A stretch of 64,000 nt of DNA, taken from NCBI GenBank assembly GCA_037127255.1, contig JBANSL010000002.1, positions 4,446,001 to 4,510,000 of the forward strand, in the 5' to 3' direction. Of the stretch, positions 37,601 to 50,700 are shown in pieces. The translations under genes and the position numbers were made by a program. Within the stretch, counting starts at the first letter, position 1; every line of letters starts with the position of its first letter. The DNA is from Persicaria tinctoria (taxonomy: Eukaryota > Streptophyta > Magnoliopsida > Caryophyllales > Polygonaceae). The notes beneath the pieces are model-generated. The model did not search any database. It was not told the DNA's origin and saw only the letters and a list, made by a program, of their open reading frames with translations.

Positions 37601-37731
37601 TTAGTACACGAAAAAATATGAAAATCTCAAAAAATGAAAAATCCAAAATACTTTGCACTAGGCAAGGTGGGATGCTGTTAAGGACATCCGTCCACAAAAC
37701 TCCCGCCCGGGATGTCCAAATGGGCCCGGAA
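31634..37731. repeat. Mosaic block of A, A-hybrid, S, A' and one C pair
   Basis: The order is A, S, A(GCGTACAC), A-hybrid, S(ACCGGGG), A', C, C, A(GCGTACAC), A, S, A(GCGTACAC), A-hybrid, S(ACCGGGG), A', A-hybrid, S(ACCGGGG). The four-unit string A(GCGTACAC), A-hybrid, S, A' occurs at 32351-33785 and again at 35580-37014, an offset of 3229. The three-unit string A-hybrid, S(ACCGGGG), A' is in tandem at 35939-37014 and 37015-38090, each 1076 bases. The A' at 33427 has a private CCCATTGCGG, a CpG-to-CpA type change. Confidence 0.82.
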
Positions 37732-39865
37732 TTAAGGTAATGTCCCTCTGAACACCCGTTGCGGACACATGCTCGGTATTTTTTGAATAACTTGAGATCC
37801 GTTGGTCCAGTCGGGCCGTTTGAGGACTCCTGGGAAAGCTAACTTCGATAGCTACGACTTTACTGGGGAGGTTTTTATAGAATTACTCCTCTAAAAAGAC
37901 TAAAAAACCATTTTTCCCAGGCTTAAATTTGGGCAAATTTTCGGATTTTTTCAAAGGGGTTAGTACACGAAAAAATATGAAAATCTCAAAAAATGAAAAA
38001 TCCAAAATACTTTGCACTAAGCAAGGTGGGATGCTGTTAAGGACATCCGTCCACAAAACTCCCGCCCGGGATGTCCAAATGGGCCCGGAATTAAGGTAAT
38101 GTCCCTCTGAACAGCCGTTGCGGACACATGCTCGGTATTTTTTGAATAACTTGAGATCCGTTGGTCCAATCGGGCCGTTTGATGACTCCTGGGAAAGCTA
38201 ACTTCGATAACTACGACTTTACTAGGGAGGTTTTCAGAGAATTCCTCCTCTAAAAAGACAAAAAAACCATTTTTCCCAAGCTTAAATTTGGGCAAATTTT
38301 CGGCTTTTTTCAAAGGGGTTAGTAAACGAAAAAATATGAAAATCTCAAAAAATGAAAAATCCAAAATACTTTGCACTAGGCAAGGTGGGATGCTGTTAAG
38401 GACATCCGTCCACAAAACTCCCGCCCGGGATGTCCAAATGGGCCCGGAATTAAGGTAATGTCCCTCTGAACAGCCGTTGCGGACACATGCTCGGTATTTT
38501 TTGAATAACTTGAGATCCGTTGGTCCAATCGGGCCGTTTGATGACTCCTGGGAAAGCTAACTTCGATAACTACGACTTTACTAGGGAGGTTTTCAGAGAA
38601 TTCCTCCTCTAAAAAGACAAAAAAACCATTTTTCCCAAGCTTAAATTTGGGCAAATTTTCGGCTTTTTTCAAAGGGGTTAGTACACGAAAAAATATGAAA
38701 ATCTCAAAAAATGAAAAATCCAAAATACTTTGCACTAGGCAAGGTGAGATGCTGTTAAGGACATCCGTCCACAAAACTCCCGCCCGGGATGTCCAAATGG
38801 GCCCGGAATTAAGGTAATGTCCCTCTGAACAGCCGTTGCGGACACATGCTCGGTATTGTTTGAATAACTTGAGATCCGTTGGTCCAATCGGGCCGTTTGA
38901 TGACTCCTGGGAAAGCTAACTTCGATAGCTACGACTTTACTGGGGAGGTTTTCAGAGAATTCCTCCTCTAAAAGGGCCAAAAAACTATTTTTTCAAGGCT
39001 TAAATTTGGGAAATTTTCGGATTTTTTCAAAGGGGTTAGTACACGAAAAAATGAAAAATCCAAAATACTTTGCACTAGGCAAGGTGGGATGCTGTTAAGG
39101 ACATCCGTCCACAAAACTCCCGCCCGGGATGTCCAAATGGGCCCGGAATTAAGGTAATGTCCCTCTGAACACCCGTTGCGGACACATGCTCGGTATTTTT
39201 TGAATAACTTGAGATCCGTTGGTCCAGTCGGGCCGTTTGAGGACTCCTGGGAAAGCTAACTTCGATAGCTACGACTTTACTGGGGAGGTTTTTATAGAAT
39301 TACTCCTCTAAAAAGACTAAAAAACCATTTTTCCCAGGCTTAAATTTGGGCAAATTTTCGGATTTTTTCAAAGGGGTTAGTACACGAAAAAATATGAAAA
39401 TCTCAAAAAATGAAAAATCCAAAATACTTTGCACTAAGCAAGGTGGGATGCTGTTAAGGACATCCGTCCACAAAACTCCCGCCCGGGATGTCCAAATGGG
39501 CCCGGAATTAAGGTAATGTCCCTCTGAACAGCCGTTGCGGACACATGCTCGGTATTTTTTGAATAACTTGAGATCCGTTGGTCCAATCGGGCCGTTTGAT
39601 GACTCCTGGGAAAGCTAACTTCGATAGCTACGACTTTACCGGGGAGGTTTTCAGAGAATTCCTCCTCTAAAAGGGCCAAAAAACTATTTTTTCAAGGCTT
39701 AAATTTGGGAAATTTTCGGATTTTTTCAAAGGGGTTAGTACACGAAAAAATATGAAAATCTCAAAAAATGAAAAATCCAAAATACTTTGCACTAGGCAAG
39801 GTGGGATGCTGTTAAGGACATCCGTCCACAAAACTCCCGCCCGGGATGTCCAAATGGGCCCGGAA
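37732..39865. repeat. Third copy of the 6-mer HOR (2134 bp)
   Basis: The order is A', C, C, S340, A', S(ACCGGGG), matching 28782-30915 unit by unit at a constant offset of 8950 bases and with the same linked variants (GGTGAGATG, TATTGTTTG, 18-bp deletion). Small differences exist. For example, the first C here has ACTAGGG where the upstream copy has ACTGGGG and a private change in TTTTTTTAATAAC, and the upstream A' has CAAAGTGG. Confidence 0.88.
38809..39148. repeat. S340 unit in distant 6-mer copy 3
   Basis: This is an S copy with the same 18-bp deletion, TATTGTTTG and preceding GGTGAGATG as the unit at 29859, exactly 8950 bases upstream. It marks the third copy of the 6-mer HOR. Confidence 0.85.
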
Positions 39866-40583
39866 TTAAGGTAATGTCCCTCTGAACACCCGTTGCGGAC
39901 AAATGCTCGGTATTTTTTGAATAACTTGAGATCCGTTGGTCCAATCGGGCCGTTTGATGACTCCTGGGAAAGCTAACTTCGATAACTACGACTTTACTGG
40001 GGAGGTTTTCAGAGAATTCCTCCTCTAAAAAGACAAAAAAACCATTTTTCCCAAGCTTAAATTTGGGCAAATTTTCGGCTTTTTTCAAAGGGGTTAGTAA
40101 ACGAAAAAATATGAAAATCTCAAAAAATGAAAAATCCAAAATACTTTGCACTAGGCAAGGTGGGATGCTGTTAAGGACATCCGTCCACAAAACTCCCGCC
40201 CGGGATGTCCAAATGGGCCCGGAATTAAGGTAATGTCCCTCTGAACAGCCGTTGCGGACAGATGCTCGGTATTTTTTGAATAACTTGAGATCCGTTGGTC
40301 CAATCGGGCCGTTTGATGACTCCTGGGAAAGCTAACTTCGATAACTACGACTTTACTAGGGAGGTTTTCAGAGAATTCCTCCTCTAAAAAGACAAAAAAA
40401 CCATTTTTCCCAAGCTTAAATTTGGGCAAATTTTCGGCTTTTTTCAAAGGGGTTAGTACACGAAAAAATATGAAAATCTCAAAAAATGAAAAATCCAAAA
40501 TACTTTGCACTAGGCAAGGTGGGATGCTGTTAAGGACATCCGTCCACAAAACTCCCGCCCGGGATGTCCAAATGGGCCCGGAA
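39866..40583. repeat. C-C pair matching 30916-31633
   Basis: The first C carries CACCCG, GGACAAATG, ACTGGGG and AGTAAACG. The second carries a private GGACAGATG. The pair extends the 8950-base-offset duplication that starts at the S unit 37374 (counterpart 28424). Confidence 0.82.
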
Positions 40584-43500
40584 TTAAGGTAATGTCCCTC
40601 TGAACAGCCGTTGCGGACACATGCTCAGTATTTTTTGAATAACTTGAGATCCGTTGGTCCAGTCGGGCCGTTTGAGGACTCCTGGGAAAGCTAACTTCGA
40701 TAGCTACGACTTTACTGGGGAGGTTTTTATAGAATTACTCCTCTAAAAAGACTAAAAAACCATTTTTCCCAGGCTTAAATTTGGGCAAATTTTCGGCTTT
40801 TTTCAAAGGGGTTAGTACACGAAAAAATATGAAAATCTCAAAAAATGAAAAATCCAAAATACTTTGCACTAAGCATAGTGGGATGCTGTTAAGGACATCC
40901 GTCCACAAAACTCCCGCCCGGGATGTCCAAATGGGCCCGGAATTAAGGTAATGTCCCTCTGAACAGCCGTTATGGACACATGCTCGGTATTTTTTGAATA
41001 ACTTGAGATCCGTTGGTCGAATCGGGCCGTTTGATGACTCCTGGGAAAGCTAACTTCGATAGCTACGACTTTACTGGGGAGGTTTTCAGAGAATTCCTCC
41101 TCTAAAAGGGCCAAAAAACTATTTTTTCAAGGCTTAAATTTGGGAAATTTTCGGATTTTTTCAAAGGGGTTAGTACACGAAAAAATATGAAAATCTCAAA
41201 AAATGAAAAATCCAAAATACTTTGCACTAGGCAAGGTGGGATGCTGTTAAGGACATCCGTCCACAAAACTCCCGCCCGGGATGTCCAAATGGGCCCGGAA
41301 TTAAGGTAATGTCCCTCTGAACAGCCGTTGCGGACACATGCTCGGTATTTTTTGAATAACTTGAGATCCGTTGGTCCAGTCGGGCCGTTTGAGGACTCCT
41401 GGGAAAGCTAACTTCGATAGCTACGACTTTACTGGGGAGGTTTTTATAGAATTACTCCTCTAAAAAGACTAAAAAACCATTTTTCCCAGGCTTAAATTTG
41501 GGCAAATTTTCGGCTTTTTTCAAAGGGGTTAGTACACGAAAAAATATGAAAATCTCAAAAAATGAAAAATCCAAAATACTTTGCACTAGGCAAGGTGGGA
41601 TGCTGTTAAGGACATCCGTCCACAAAACTCCCGCCCGGGATGTCCAAATGGGCCCGGAATTAAGGTAATGTCCCTCTGAACAGCCGTTGCGGACACATGC
41701 TCGGTATTTTTTGAATAACTTGAGATCCGTTGGTCCAGTCGGGCCGTTTGAGGACTCCTGGGAAAGCTAACTTCGATAGCTACGACTTTACTGGGGAGGT
41801 TTTTATAGAATTACTCCTCTAAAAAGACTAAAAAACCATTTTTCCCAGGCTTAAATTTGGGCAAATTTTCGGCTTTTTTCAAAGGGGTTAGTACACGAAA
41901 AAATATGAAAATCTCAAAAAATGAAAAATCCAAAATACTTTGCACTAAGCATAGTGGGATGCTGTTAAGGACATCCGTCCACAAAACTCCCGCCCGGGAT
42001 GTCCAAATGGGCCCGGAATTAAGGTAATGTCCCTCTGAACAGCCGTTGCGGACACATGCTCGGTATTTTTTGAATAACTTGAGATCCGTTGGTCCAATCG
42101 GGCCGTTTGATGACTCCTGGGAAAGCTAACTTCGATAACTACGACTTTACTAGGGAGGTTTTCAGAGAATTCCTCCTCTAAAAAGACAAAAAAACCATTT
42201 TTCCCAAGCTTAAATTTGGGCAAATTTTCGGCTTTTTTCAAAGGGGTTAGTACACGAAAAAATATGAAAATCTCAAAAAATGAAAAATCCAAAATACTTT
42301 GCACTAGGCAAGGTGGGATGCTGTTAAGGACATCCGTCCACAAAACTCCCGCCCGGGATGTCCAAATGGGCCCGGAATTAAGGTAATGTCCCTCTGAACA
42401 GCCGTTGCGGACACATGCTCAGTATTTTTTGAATAACTTGAGATCCGTTGGTCCAGTCGGGCCGTTTGAGGACTCCTGGGAAAGCTAACTTCGATAGCTA
42501 CGACTTTACTGGGGAGGTTTTTATAGAATTACTCCTCTAAAAAGACTAAAAAACCATTTTTCCCAGGCTTAAATTTGGGCAAATTTTCGGCTTTTTTCAA
42601 AGGGGTTAGTACACGAAAAAATATGAAAATCTCAAAAAATGAAAAATCCAAAATACTTTGCACTAAGCATAGTGGGATGCTGTTAAGGACATCCGTCCAC
42701 AAAACTCCCGCCCGGGATGTCCAAATGGGCCCGGAATTAAGGTAATGTCCCTCTGAACAGCCGTTATGGACACATGCTCGGTATTTTTTGAATAACTTGA
42801 GATCCGTTGGTCGAATCGGGCCGTTTGATGACTCCTGGGAAAGCTAACTTCGATAGCTACGACTTTACTGGGGAGGTTTTCAGAGAATTCCTCCTCTAAA
42901 AGGGCCAAAAAACTATTTTTTCAAGGCTTAAATTTGGGAAATTTTCGGATTTTTTCAAAGGGGTTAGTACACGAAAAAATATGAAAATCTCAAAAAATGA
43001 AAAATCCAAAATACTTTGCACTAGGCAAGGTGGGATGCTGTTAAGGACATCCGTCCACAAAACTCCCGCCCGGGATGTCCAAATGGGCCCGGAATTAAGG
43101 TAATGTCCCTCTGAACAGCCGTTGCGGACACATGCTCGGTATTTTTTGAATAACTTGAGATCCGTTGGTCCAGTCGGGCCGTTTGAGGACTCCTGGGAAA
43201 GCTAACTTCGATAGCTACGACTTTACTGGGGAGGTTTTTATAGAATTACTCCTCTAAAAAGACTAAAAAACCATTTTTCCCAGGCTTAAATTTGGGCAAA
43301 TTTTCGGCTTTTTTCAAAGGGGTTAGTACACGAAAAAATATGAAAATCTCAAAAAATGAAAAATCCAAAATACTTTGCACTAAGCATAGTGGGATGCTGT
43401 TAAGGACATCCGTCCACAAAACTCCCGCCCGGGATGTCCAAATGGGCCCGGAATTAAGGTAATGTCCCTCTGAACAGCCGTTGCGGACACATGCTCGGTA

Positions 43501-44170
43501 TTTTTTGAATAACTTGAGATCCGTTGGTCCAGTCGGGCCGTTTGAGGACTCCTGGGAAAGCTAACTTCGATAGCTACGACTTTACTGGGGAGGTTTTTAT
43601 AGAATTACTCCTCTAAAAAGACTAAAAAACCATTTTTCCCAGGCTTAAATTTGGGCAAATTTTCGGCTTTTTTCAAAGGGGTTAGTACACGAAAAAATAT
43701 GAAAATCTCAAAAAATGAAAAATCCAAAATACTTTGCACTAAGCATAGTGGGATGCTGTTAAGGACATCCGTCCACAAAACTCCCGCCCGGGATGTCCAA
43801 ATGGGCCCGGAATTAAGGTAATGTCCCTCTGAACAGCCGTTGCGGACACATGCTCGGTATTTTTTGAATAACTTGAGATCCGTTGGTCCAATCGGGCCGT
43901 TTGATGACTCCTGGGAAAGCTAACTTCGATAGCTACGACTTTACTGGGGAGGTTTTCAGAGAATTCCTCCTCTAAAAGGGCCAAAAAATTATTTTTTCAA
44001 GGCTTAAATTTGGCAAATTTTCGGATTTTTTCAAAGGGGTTAGTACACGAAAAAATATGAAAATCTCAAAAAATGAAAAATCCAAAATACTTTGCACTAG
44101 GCAAGGTGGGATGCTGTTAAGGACATCCGTCCACAAAACTCCCGCCCGGGATGTCCAAATGGGCCCGGAA
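40584..44170. repeat. 5-mer HOR A-S-A-A-C/S, two copies (1794/1793 bp)
   Basis: Unit 1 (40584-42377) is A(CTCAGTA), S(TTATGGAC and GGTCGAATC), A, A, C. Unit 2 (42378-44170) is A(CTCAGTA), S(TTATGGAC and GGTCGAATC), A, A, S. The private CTCAGTA, TTATGG and GGTCGAATC variants in the same order prove the duplication. The last position holds C in one unit and S in the other, so a replacement occurred there. GGTCGAATC creates a TCGA site. Confidence 0.88.
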
Positions 44171-47100
44171 TTAAGGTAATGTCCCTCTGAACAGCCGTTG
44201 CGGACACATGCTCGGTATTTTTTGAATAACTTGAGATCCGTTGGTCCAGTCGGGCCGTTTGAGGACTCCTGGGAAAGCTAACTTCGATAGCTACGACTTT
44301 ACTGGGGAGGTTTTTATAGAATTACTCCTCTAAAAAGACTAAAAAACCATTTTTCCCAGGCTTAAATTTGGGCAAATTTTCGGCTTTTTTCAAAAGGGTT
44401 AGTACACGAAAAAATATGAAAATCTCAAAAAATGAAAAATCCAAAATACTTTGCACTAAGCATAGTGGGATGCTGTTAAGGACATCCGTCCACAAAACTC
44501 CCGCCCGGGATGTCCAAATGGGCCCGGAATTAAGGTAATGTCCCTCTGAACAGCCGTTGCGGACACATGCTCGGTATTTTTTGAATAACTTGAGATCCGT
44601 TGGTCCAATCGGGCCGTTTGATGACTCCTGGGAAAGCTAACTTCGATAGCTACGACTTTACTGGGGAGGTTTTCAGAGAATTCCTCCTCTAAAAGGGCCA
44701 AAAAATTATTTTTTCAAGGCTTAAATTTGGGAAATTTTCGGATTTTTTCAAAGGGGTTAGTACACGAAAAAATATGAAAATCTCAAAAAATGAAAAATCC
44801 AAAATACTTTGCACTAGGCAAGGTGGGATGCTGTTAAGGACATCCGTCCACAAAACTCCCGCCCGGGATGTCCAAATGGGCCCGGAATTAAGGTAATGTC
44901 CCTCTGAACAGCCGTTGCGGACACATGCTCGGTATTTTTTGAATAACTTGAGATCCGTTGGTCCAGTCGGGCCGTTTGAGGACTCCTGGGAAAGCTAACT
45001 TCGATAGCTACGACTTTACTGGGGAGGTTTTTATAGAATTACTCCTCTAAAAAGACTAAAAAACCATTTTTCCCAGGCTTAAATTTGGGCAAATTTTCGG
45101 CTTTTTTCAAAGGGGTTAGTACACGAAAAAATATGAAAATCTCAAAAAATGAAAAATCCAAAATACTTTGCACTAAGCATAGTGGGATGCTGTTAAGGAC
45201 ATCCGTCCACAAAACTCCCGCCCGGGATGTCCAAATGGGCCCGGAATTAAGGTAATGTCCCTCTGAACAGCCGTTGCGGACACATGCTCGGTATTTTTTG
45301 AATAACTTGAGATCCGTTGGTCCAATCGGGCCGTTTGATGACTCCTGGGAAAGCTAACTTCGATAGCTACGACTTTACTGGGGAGGTTTTCAGAGAATTC
45401 CTCCTCTAAAAGGGCCAAAAAATTATTTTTTCAAGGCTTAAATTTGGGAAATTTTCGGATTTTTTCAAAGGGGTTAGTACACGAAAAAATATGAAAATCT
45501 CAAAAAATGAAAAATCCAAAATACTTTGCACTAGGCAAGGTGGGATGCTGTTAAGGACATCCGTCCACAAAACTCCCGCCCGGGATGTCCAAATGGGCCC
45601 GGAATTAAGGTAATGTCCCTCTGAACAGCCGTTGCGGACACATGCTCGGTATTTTTTGAATAACTTGAGATCCGTTGGTCCAGTCGGGCCGTTTGAGGAC
45701 TCCTGGGAAAGCTAACTTCGATAGCTACGACTTTACTGGGGAGGTTTTTATAGAATTACTCCTCTAAAAAGACTAAAAAACCATTTTTCCCAGGCTTAAA
45801 TTTGGGCAAATTTTCGGCTTTTTTCAAAGGGGTTAGTACACGAAAAAATATGAAAATCTCAAAAAATGAAAAATCCAAAATACTTTGCACTAAGCATAGT
45901 GGGATGCTGTTAAGGACATCCGTCCACAAAACTCCCGCCCGGGATGTCCAAATGGGCCCGGAATTAAGGTAATGTCCCTCTGAACAGCCGTTGCGGACAC
46001 ATGCTCGGTATTTTTTGAATAACTTGAGATCCGTTGGTCCAATCGGGCCGTTTGATGACTCCTGGGAAAGCTAACTTCGATAGCTACGACTTTACTGGGG
46101 AGGTTTTAAGAGAATTCCTCCTCTAAAAGGGCCAAAAAACTATTTTTTCAAGGCTTAAATTTGGGAAATTTTCGGATTTTTTCAAAGGGGTTAGTACACG
46201 AAAAAATATGAAAATCTCAAAAAATGAAAAATCCAAAATACTTTGCACTAGGCAAGGTGGGATGCTGTTAAGGACATCCGTCCACAAAACTCCCGCCCGG
46301 GATGTCCAAATGGGCCCGGAATTAAGGTAATGTCCCTCTGAACAGCCGTTGCGGACACATGCTCGGTATTTTTTGAATAACTTGAGATCCGTTGGTCCAG
46401 TCGGGCCGTTTGAGGACTCCTGGGAAAGCTAACTTCGATAGCTACGACTTTACTGGGGAGGTTTTTATAGAATTACTCCTCTAAAAAGACTAAAAAACCA
46501 TTTTTCCCAGGCTTAAATTTGGGCAAATTTTCGGCTTTTTTCAAAGGGGTTAGTACACGAAAAAATATGAAAATCTCAAAAAATGAAAAATCCAAAATAC
46601 TTTGCACTAAGCATAGTGGGATGCTGTTAAGGACATCCGTCCACAAAACTCCCGCCCGGGATGTCCAAATGGGCCCGGAATTAAGGTAATGTCCCTCTGA
46701 ACAGCCGTTGCGGACACATGCTCGGTATTTTTTGAATAACTTGAGATCCGTTGGTCCAATCGGGCCGTTTGATGACTCCTGGGAAAGCTAACTTCGATAG
46801 CTACGACTTTACTGGGGAGGTTTTCAGAGAATTCCTCCTCTAAAAGGGCCAAAAAATTATTTTTTCAAGGCTTAAATTTGGGAAATTTTCGGATTTTTTC
46901 AAAGGGGTTAGTACACGAAAAAATATGAAAATCTCAAAAAATGAAAAATCCAAAATACTTTGCACTAGGCAAGGTGGGATGCTGTTAAGGACATCCGTCC
47001 ACAAAACTCCCGCCCGGGATGTCCAAATGGGCCCGGAATTAAGGTAATGTCCCTCTGAACAGCCGTTGCGGACACATGCTCGGTATTTTTTGAATAACTT

Positions 47101-47755
47101 GAGATCCGTTGGTCCAGTCGGGCCGTTTGAGGACTCCTGGGAAAGCTAACTTCGATAGCTACGACTTTACTGGGGAGGTTTTTATAGAATTACTCCTCTA
47201 AAAAGACTAAAAAACCATTTTTCCCAGGCTTAAATTTGGGCAAATTTTCGGCTTTTTTCAAAGGGGTTAGTACACGAAAAAATATGAAAATCTCAAAAAA
47301 TGAAAAATCCAAAATACTTTGCACTAAGCATAGTGGGATGCTGTTAAGGACATCCGTCCACAAAACTCCCGCCCGGGATGTCCAAATGGGCCCGGAATTA
47401 AGGTAATGTCCCTCTGAACAGCCGTTGCGGACACATGCTCGGTATTTTTTGAATAACTTGAGATCCGTTGGTCCAATCGGGCCGTTTGATGACTCCTGGG
47501 AAAGCTAACTTCGATAGCTACGACTTTACTGGGGAGGTTTTCAGAGAATTCCTCCTCTAAAAGGGCCAAAAAATTATTTTTTCAAGGCTTAAATTTGGGA
47601 AATTTTCGGATTTTTTCAAAGGGGTTAGTACACGAAAAAATATGAAAATCTCAAAAAATGAAAAATCCAAAATACTTTGCACTAGGCAAGGTGGGATGCT
47701 GTTAAGGACATCCGTCCACAAAACTCCCGCCCGGGATGTCCAAATGGGCCCGGAA
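44171..47755. repeat. A-S dimer block, five copies of 717 bp
   Basis: A-S pairs start at 44171, 44888, 45605, 46322 and 47039. Most S copies here have AAAAAATTATT in place of AAAAAACTATT, a class seen only from about 43.98 kb to 61.56 kb. The first A has CAAAAGGGTT. The S at 45964 has GGTTTTAAGAG instead of GGTTTTCAGAG, which puts a stop in the minus-strand frame. Confidence 0.88.
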
Positions 47756-50700
47756 TTAAGGTAATGTCCCTCTGAACAGCCGTTGCGGACACATGCTCGG
47801 TATTTTTTGAATAACTTGAGATCCGTTGGTCCAGTCGGGCCGTTTGAGGACTCCTGGGAAAGCTAACTTCGATAGCTACGACTTTACTGGGGAGGTTTTT
47901 ATAGAATTACTCCTCTAAAAAGACTAAAAAACCATTTTTCCCAGGCTTAAATTTGGGCAAATTTTCGGCTTTTTTCAAAGGGGTTAGTACACGAAAAAAT
48001 ATGAAAATCTCAAAAAATGAAAAATCCAAAATACTTTGCACTAAGCATAGTGGGATGCTGTTAAGGACATCCGTCCACAAAACTCCCGCCCGGGATGTCC
48101 AAATGGGCCCGGAATTAAGGTAATGTCCCTCTGAACAGCCGTTGCGGACACATGCTCGGTATTTTTTGAATAACTTGAGATCCGTTGGTCCAATCGGGCC
48201 GTTTGATGACTCCTGGGAAAGCTAACTTCGATAGCTACGACTTTACTGGGGAGGTTTTTATAGAATTACTCCTCTAAAAAGACTAAAAAACCATTTTTCC
48301 CAGGCTTAAATTTGGGCAAATTTTCGGCTTTTTTCAAAGGGGTTAGTACACGAAAAAATATGAAAATCTCAAAAAATGAAAAATCCAAAATACTTTGCAC
48401 TAAGCATAGTGGGATGCTGTTAAGGACATCCGTCCACAAAACTCCCGCCCGGGATGTCCAAATGGGCCCGGAATTAAGGTAATGTCCCTCTGAACAGCCG
48501 TTGCGGACACATGCTCGGTATTTTTTGAATAACTTGAGATCCGTTGGTCCAGTCGGGCCGTTTGAGGACTCCTGGGAAAGCTAACTTCGATAGCTACGAC
48601 TTTACTGGGGAGGTTTTTATAGAATTACTCCTCTAAAAAGACTAAAAAACCATTTTTCCCAGGCTTAAATTTGGGCAAATTTTCGGCTTTTTTCAAAAGG
48701 GTTAGTACACGAAAAAATATGAAAATCTCAAAAAATGAAAAATCCAAAATACTTTGCACTAAGCATAGTGGGATGCTGTTAAGGACATCCGTCCACAAAA
48801 CTCCCGCCCGGGATGTCCAAATGGGCCCGGAATTAAGGTAATGTCCCTCTGAACAGCCGTTGCGGACACATGCTCGGTATTTTTTGAATAACTTGAGATC
48901 CGTTGGTCCAATCGGGCCGTTTGATGACTCCTGGGAAAGCTAACTTCGATAGCTACGACTTTACTGGGGAGGTTTTCAGAGAATTCCTCCTCTAAAAGGG
49001 CCAAAAAATTATTTTTTCAAGGCTTAAATTTGGGAAATTTTCGGATTTTTTCAAAGGGGTTAGTACACGAAAAAATATGAAAATCTCAAAAAATGAAAAA
49101 TCCAAAATACTTTGCACTAGGCAAGGTGGGATGCTGTTAAGGACATCCGTCCACAAAACTCCCGCCCGGGATGTCCAAATGGGCCCGGAATTAAGGTAAT
49201 GTCCCTCTGAACAGCCGTTGCGGACACATGCTCGGTATTTTTTGAATAACTTGAGATCCGTTGGTCCAGTCGGGCCGTTTGAGGACTCCTGGGAAAGCTA
49301 ACTTCGATAGCTACGACTTTACTGGGGAGGTTTTTATAGAATTACTCCTCTAAAAAGACTAAAAAACCATTTTTCCCAGGCTTAAATTTGGGCAAATTTT
49401 CGGCTTTTTTCAAAGGGGTTAGTACACGAAAAAATATGAAAATCTCAAAAAATGAAAAATCCAAAATACTTTGCACTAAGCATAGTGGGATGCTGTTAAG
49501 GACATCCGTCCACAAAACTCCCGCCCGGGATGTCCAAATGGGCCCGGAATTAAGGTAATGTCCCTCTGAACAGCCGTTGCGGACACATGCTCGGTATTTT
49601 TTGAATAACTTGAGATCCGTTGGTCCAATCGGGCCGTTTGATGACTCCTGGGAAAGCTAACTTCGATAGCTACGACTTTACTGGGGAGGTTTTCAGAGAA
49701 TTCCTCCTCTAAAAGGGCCAAAAAATTATTTTTTCAAGGCTTAAATTTGGGAAATTTTCGGATTTTTTCAAAGGGGTTAGTACACGAAAAAATATGAAAA
49801 TCTCAAAAAATGAAAAATCCAAAATACTTTGCACTAGGCAAGGTGGGATGCTGTTAAGGACATCCGTCCACAAAACTCCCGCCCGGGATGTCCAAATGGG
49901 CCCGGAATTAAGGTAATGTCCCTCTGAACAGCCGTTGCGGACACATGCTCGGTATTTTTTGAATAACTTGAGATCCGTTGGTCCAGTCGGGCCGTTTGAG
50001 GACTCCTGGGAAAGCTAACTTCGATAGCTACGACTTTACTGGGAGGTTTTTATAGAATTACTCCTCTAAAAAGACTAAAAAACCATTTTTCCCAGGCTTA
50101 AATTTGGGCAAATTTTCGGCTTTTTTCAAAGGGGTTAGTACACGAAAAAATATGAAAATCTCAAAAAATGAAAAATCCAAAATACTTTGCACTAAGCATA
50201 GTGGGATGCTGTTAAGGACATCCGTCCACAAAACTCCCGCCCGGGATGTCCAAATGGGCCCGGAATTAAGGTAATGTCCCTCTGAACAGCCGTTGCGGAC
50301 ACATGCTCGGTATTTTTTGAATAACTTGAGATCCGTTGGTCCAATCGGGCCGTTTGATGACTCCTGGGAAAGCTAACTTCGATAGCTACGACTTTACTGG
50401 GGAGGTTTTCAGAGAATTCCTCCTCTAAAAGGGCCAAAAAATTATTTTTTCAAGGCTTAAATTTGGGAAATTTTCGGATTTTTTCAAAGGGGTTAGTACA
50501 CGAAAAAATATGAAAATCTCAAAAAATGAAAAATCCAAAATACTTTGCACTAGGCAAGGTGGGATGCTGTTAAGGACATCCGTCCACAAAACTCCCGCCC
50601 GGGATGTCCAAATGGGCCCGGAATTAAGGTAATGTCCCTCTGAACAGCCGTTGCGGACACATGCTCGGTATTTTTTGAATAACTTGAGATCCGTTGGTCC

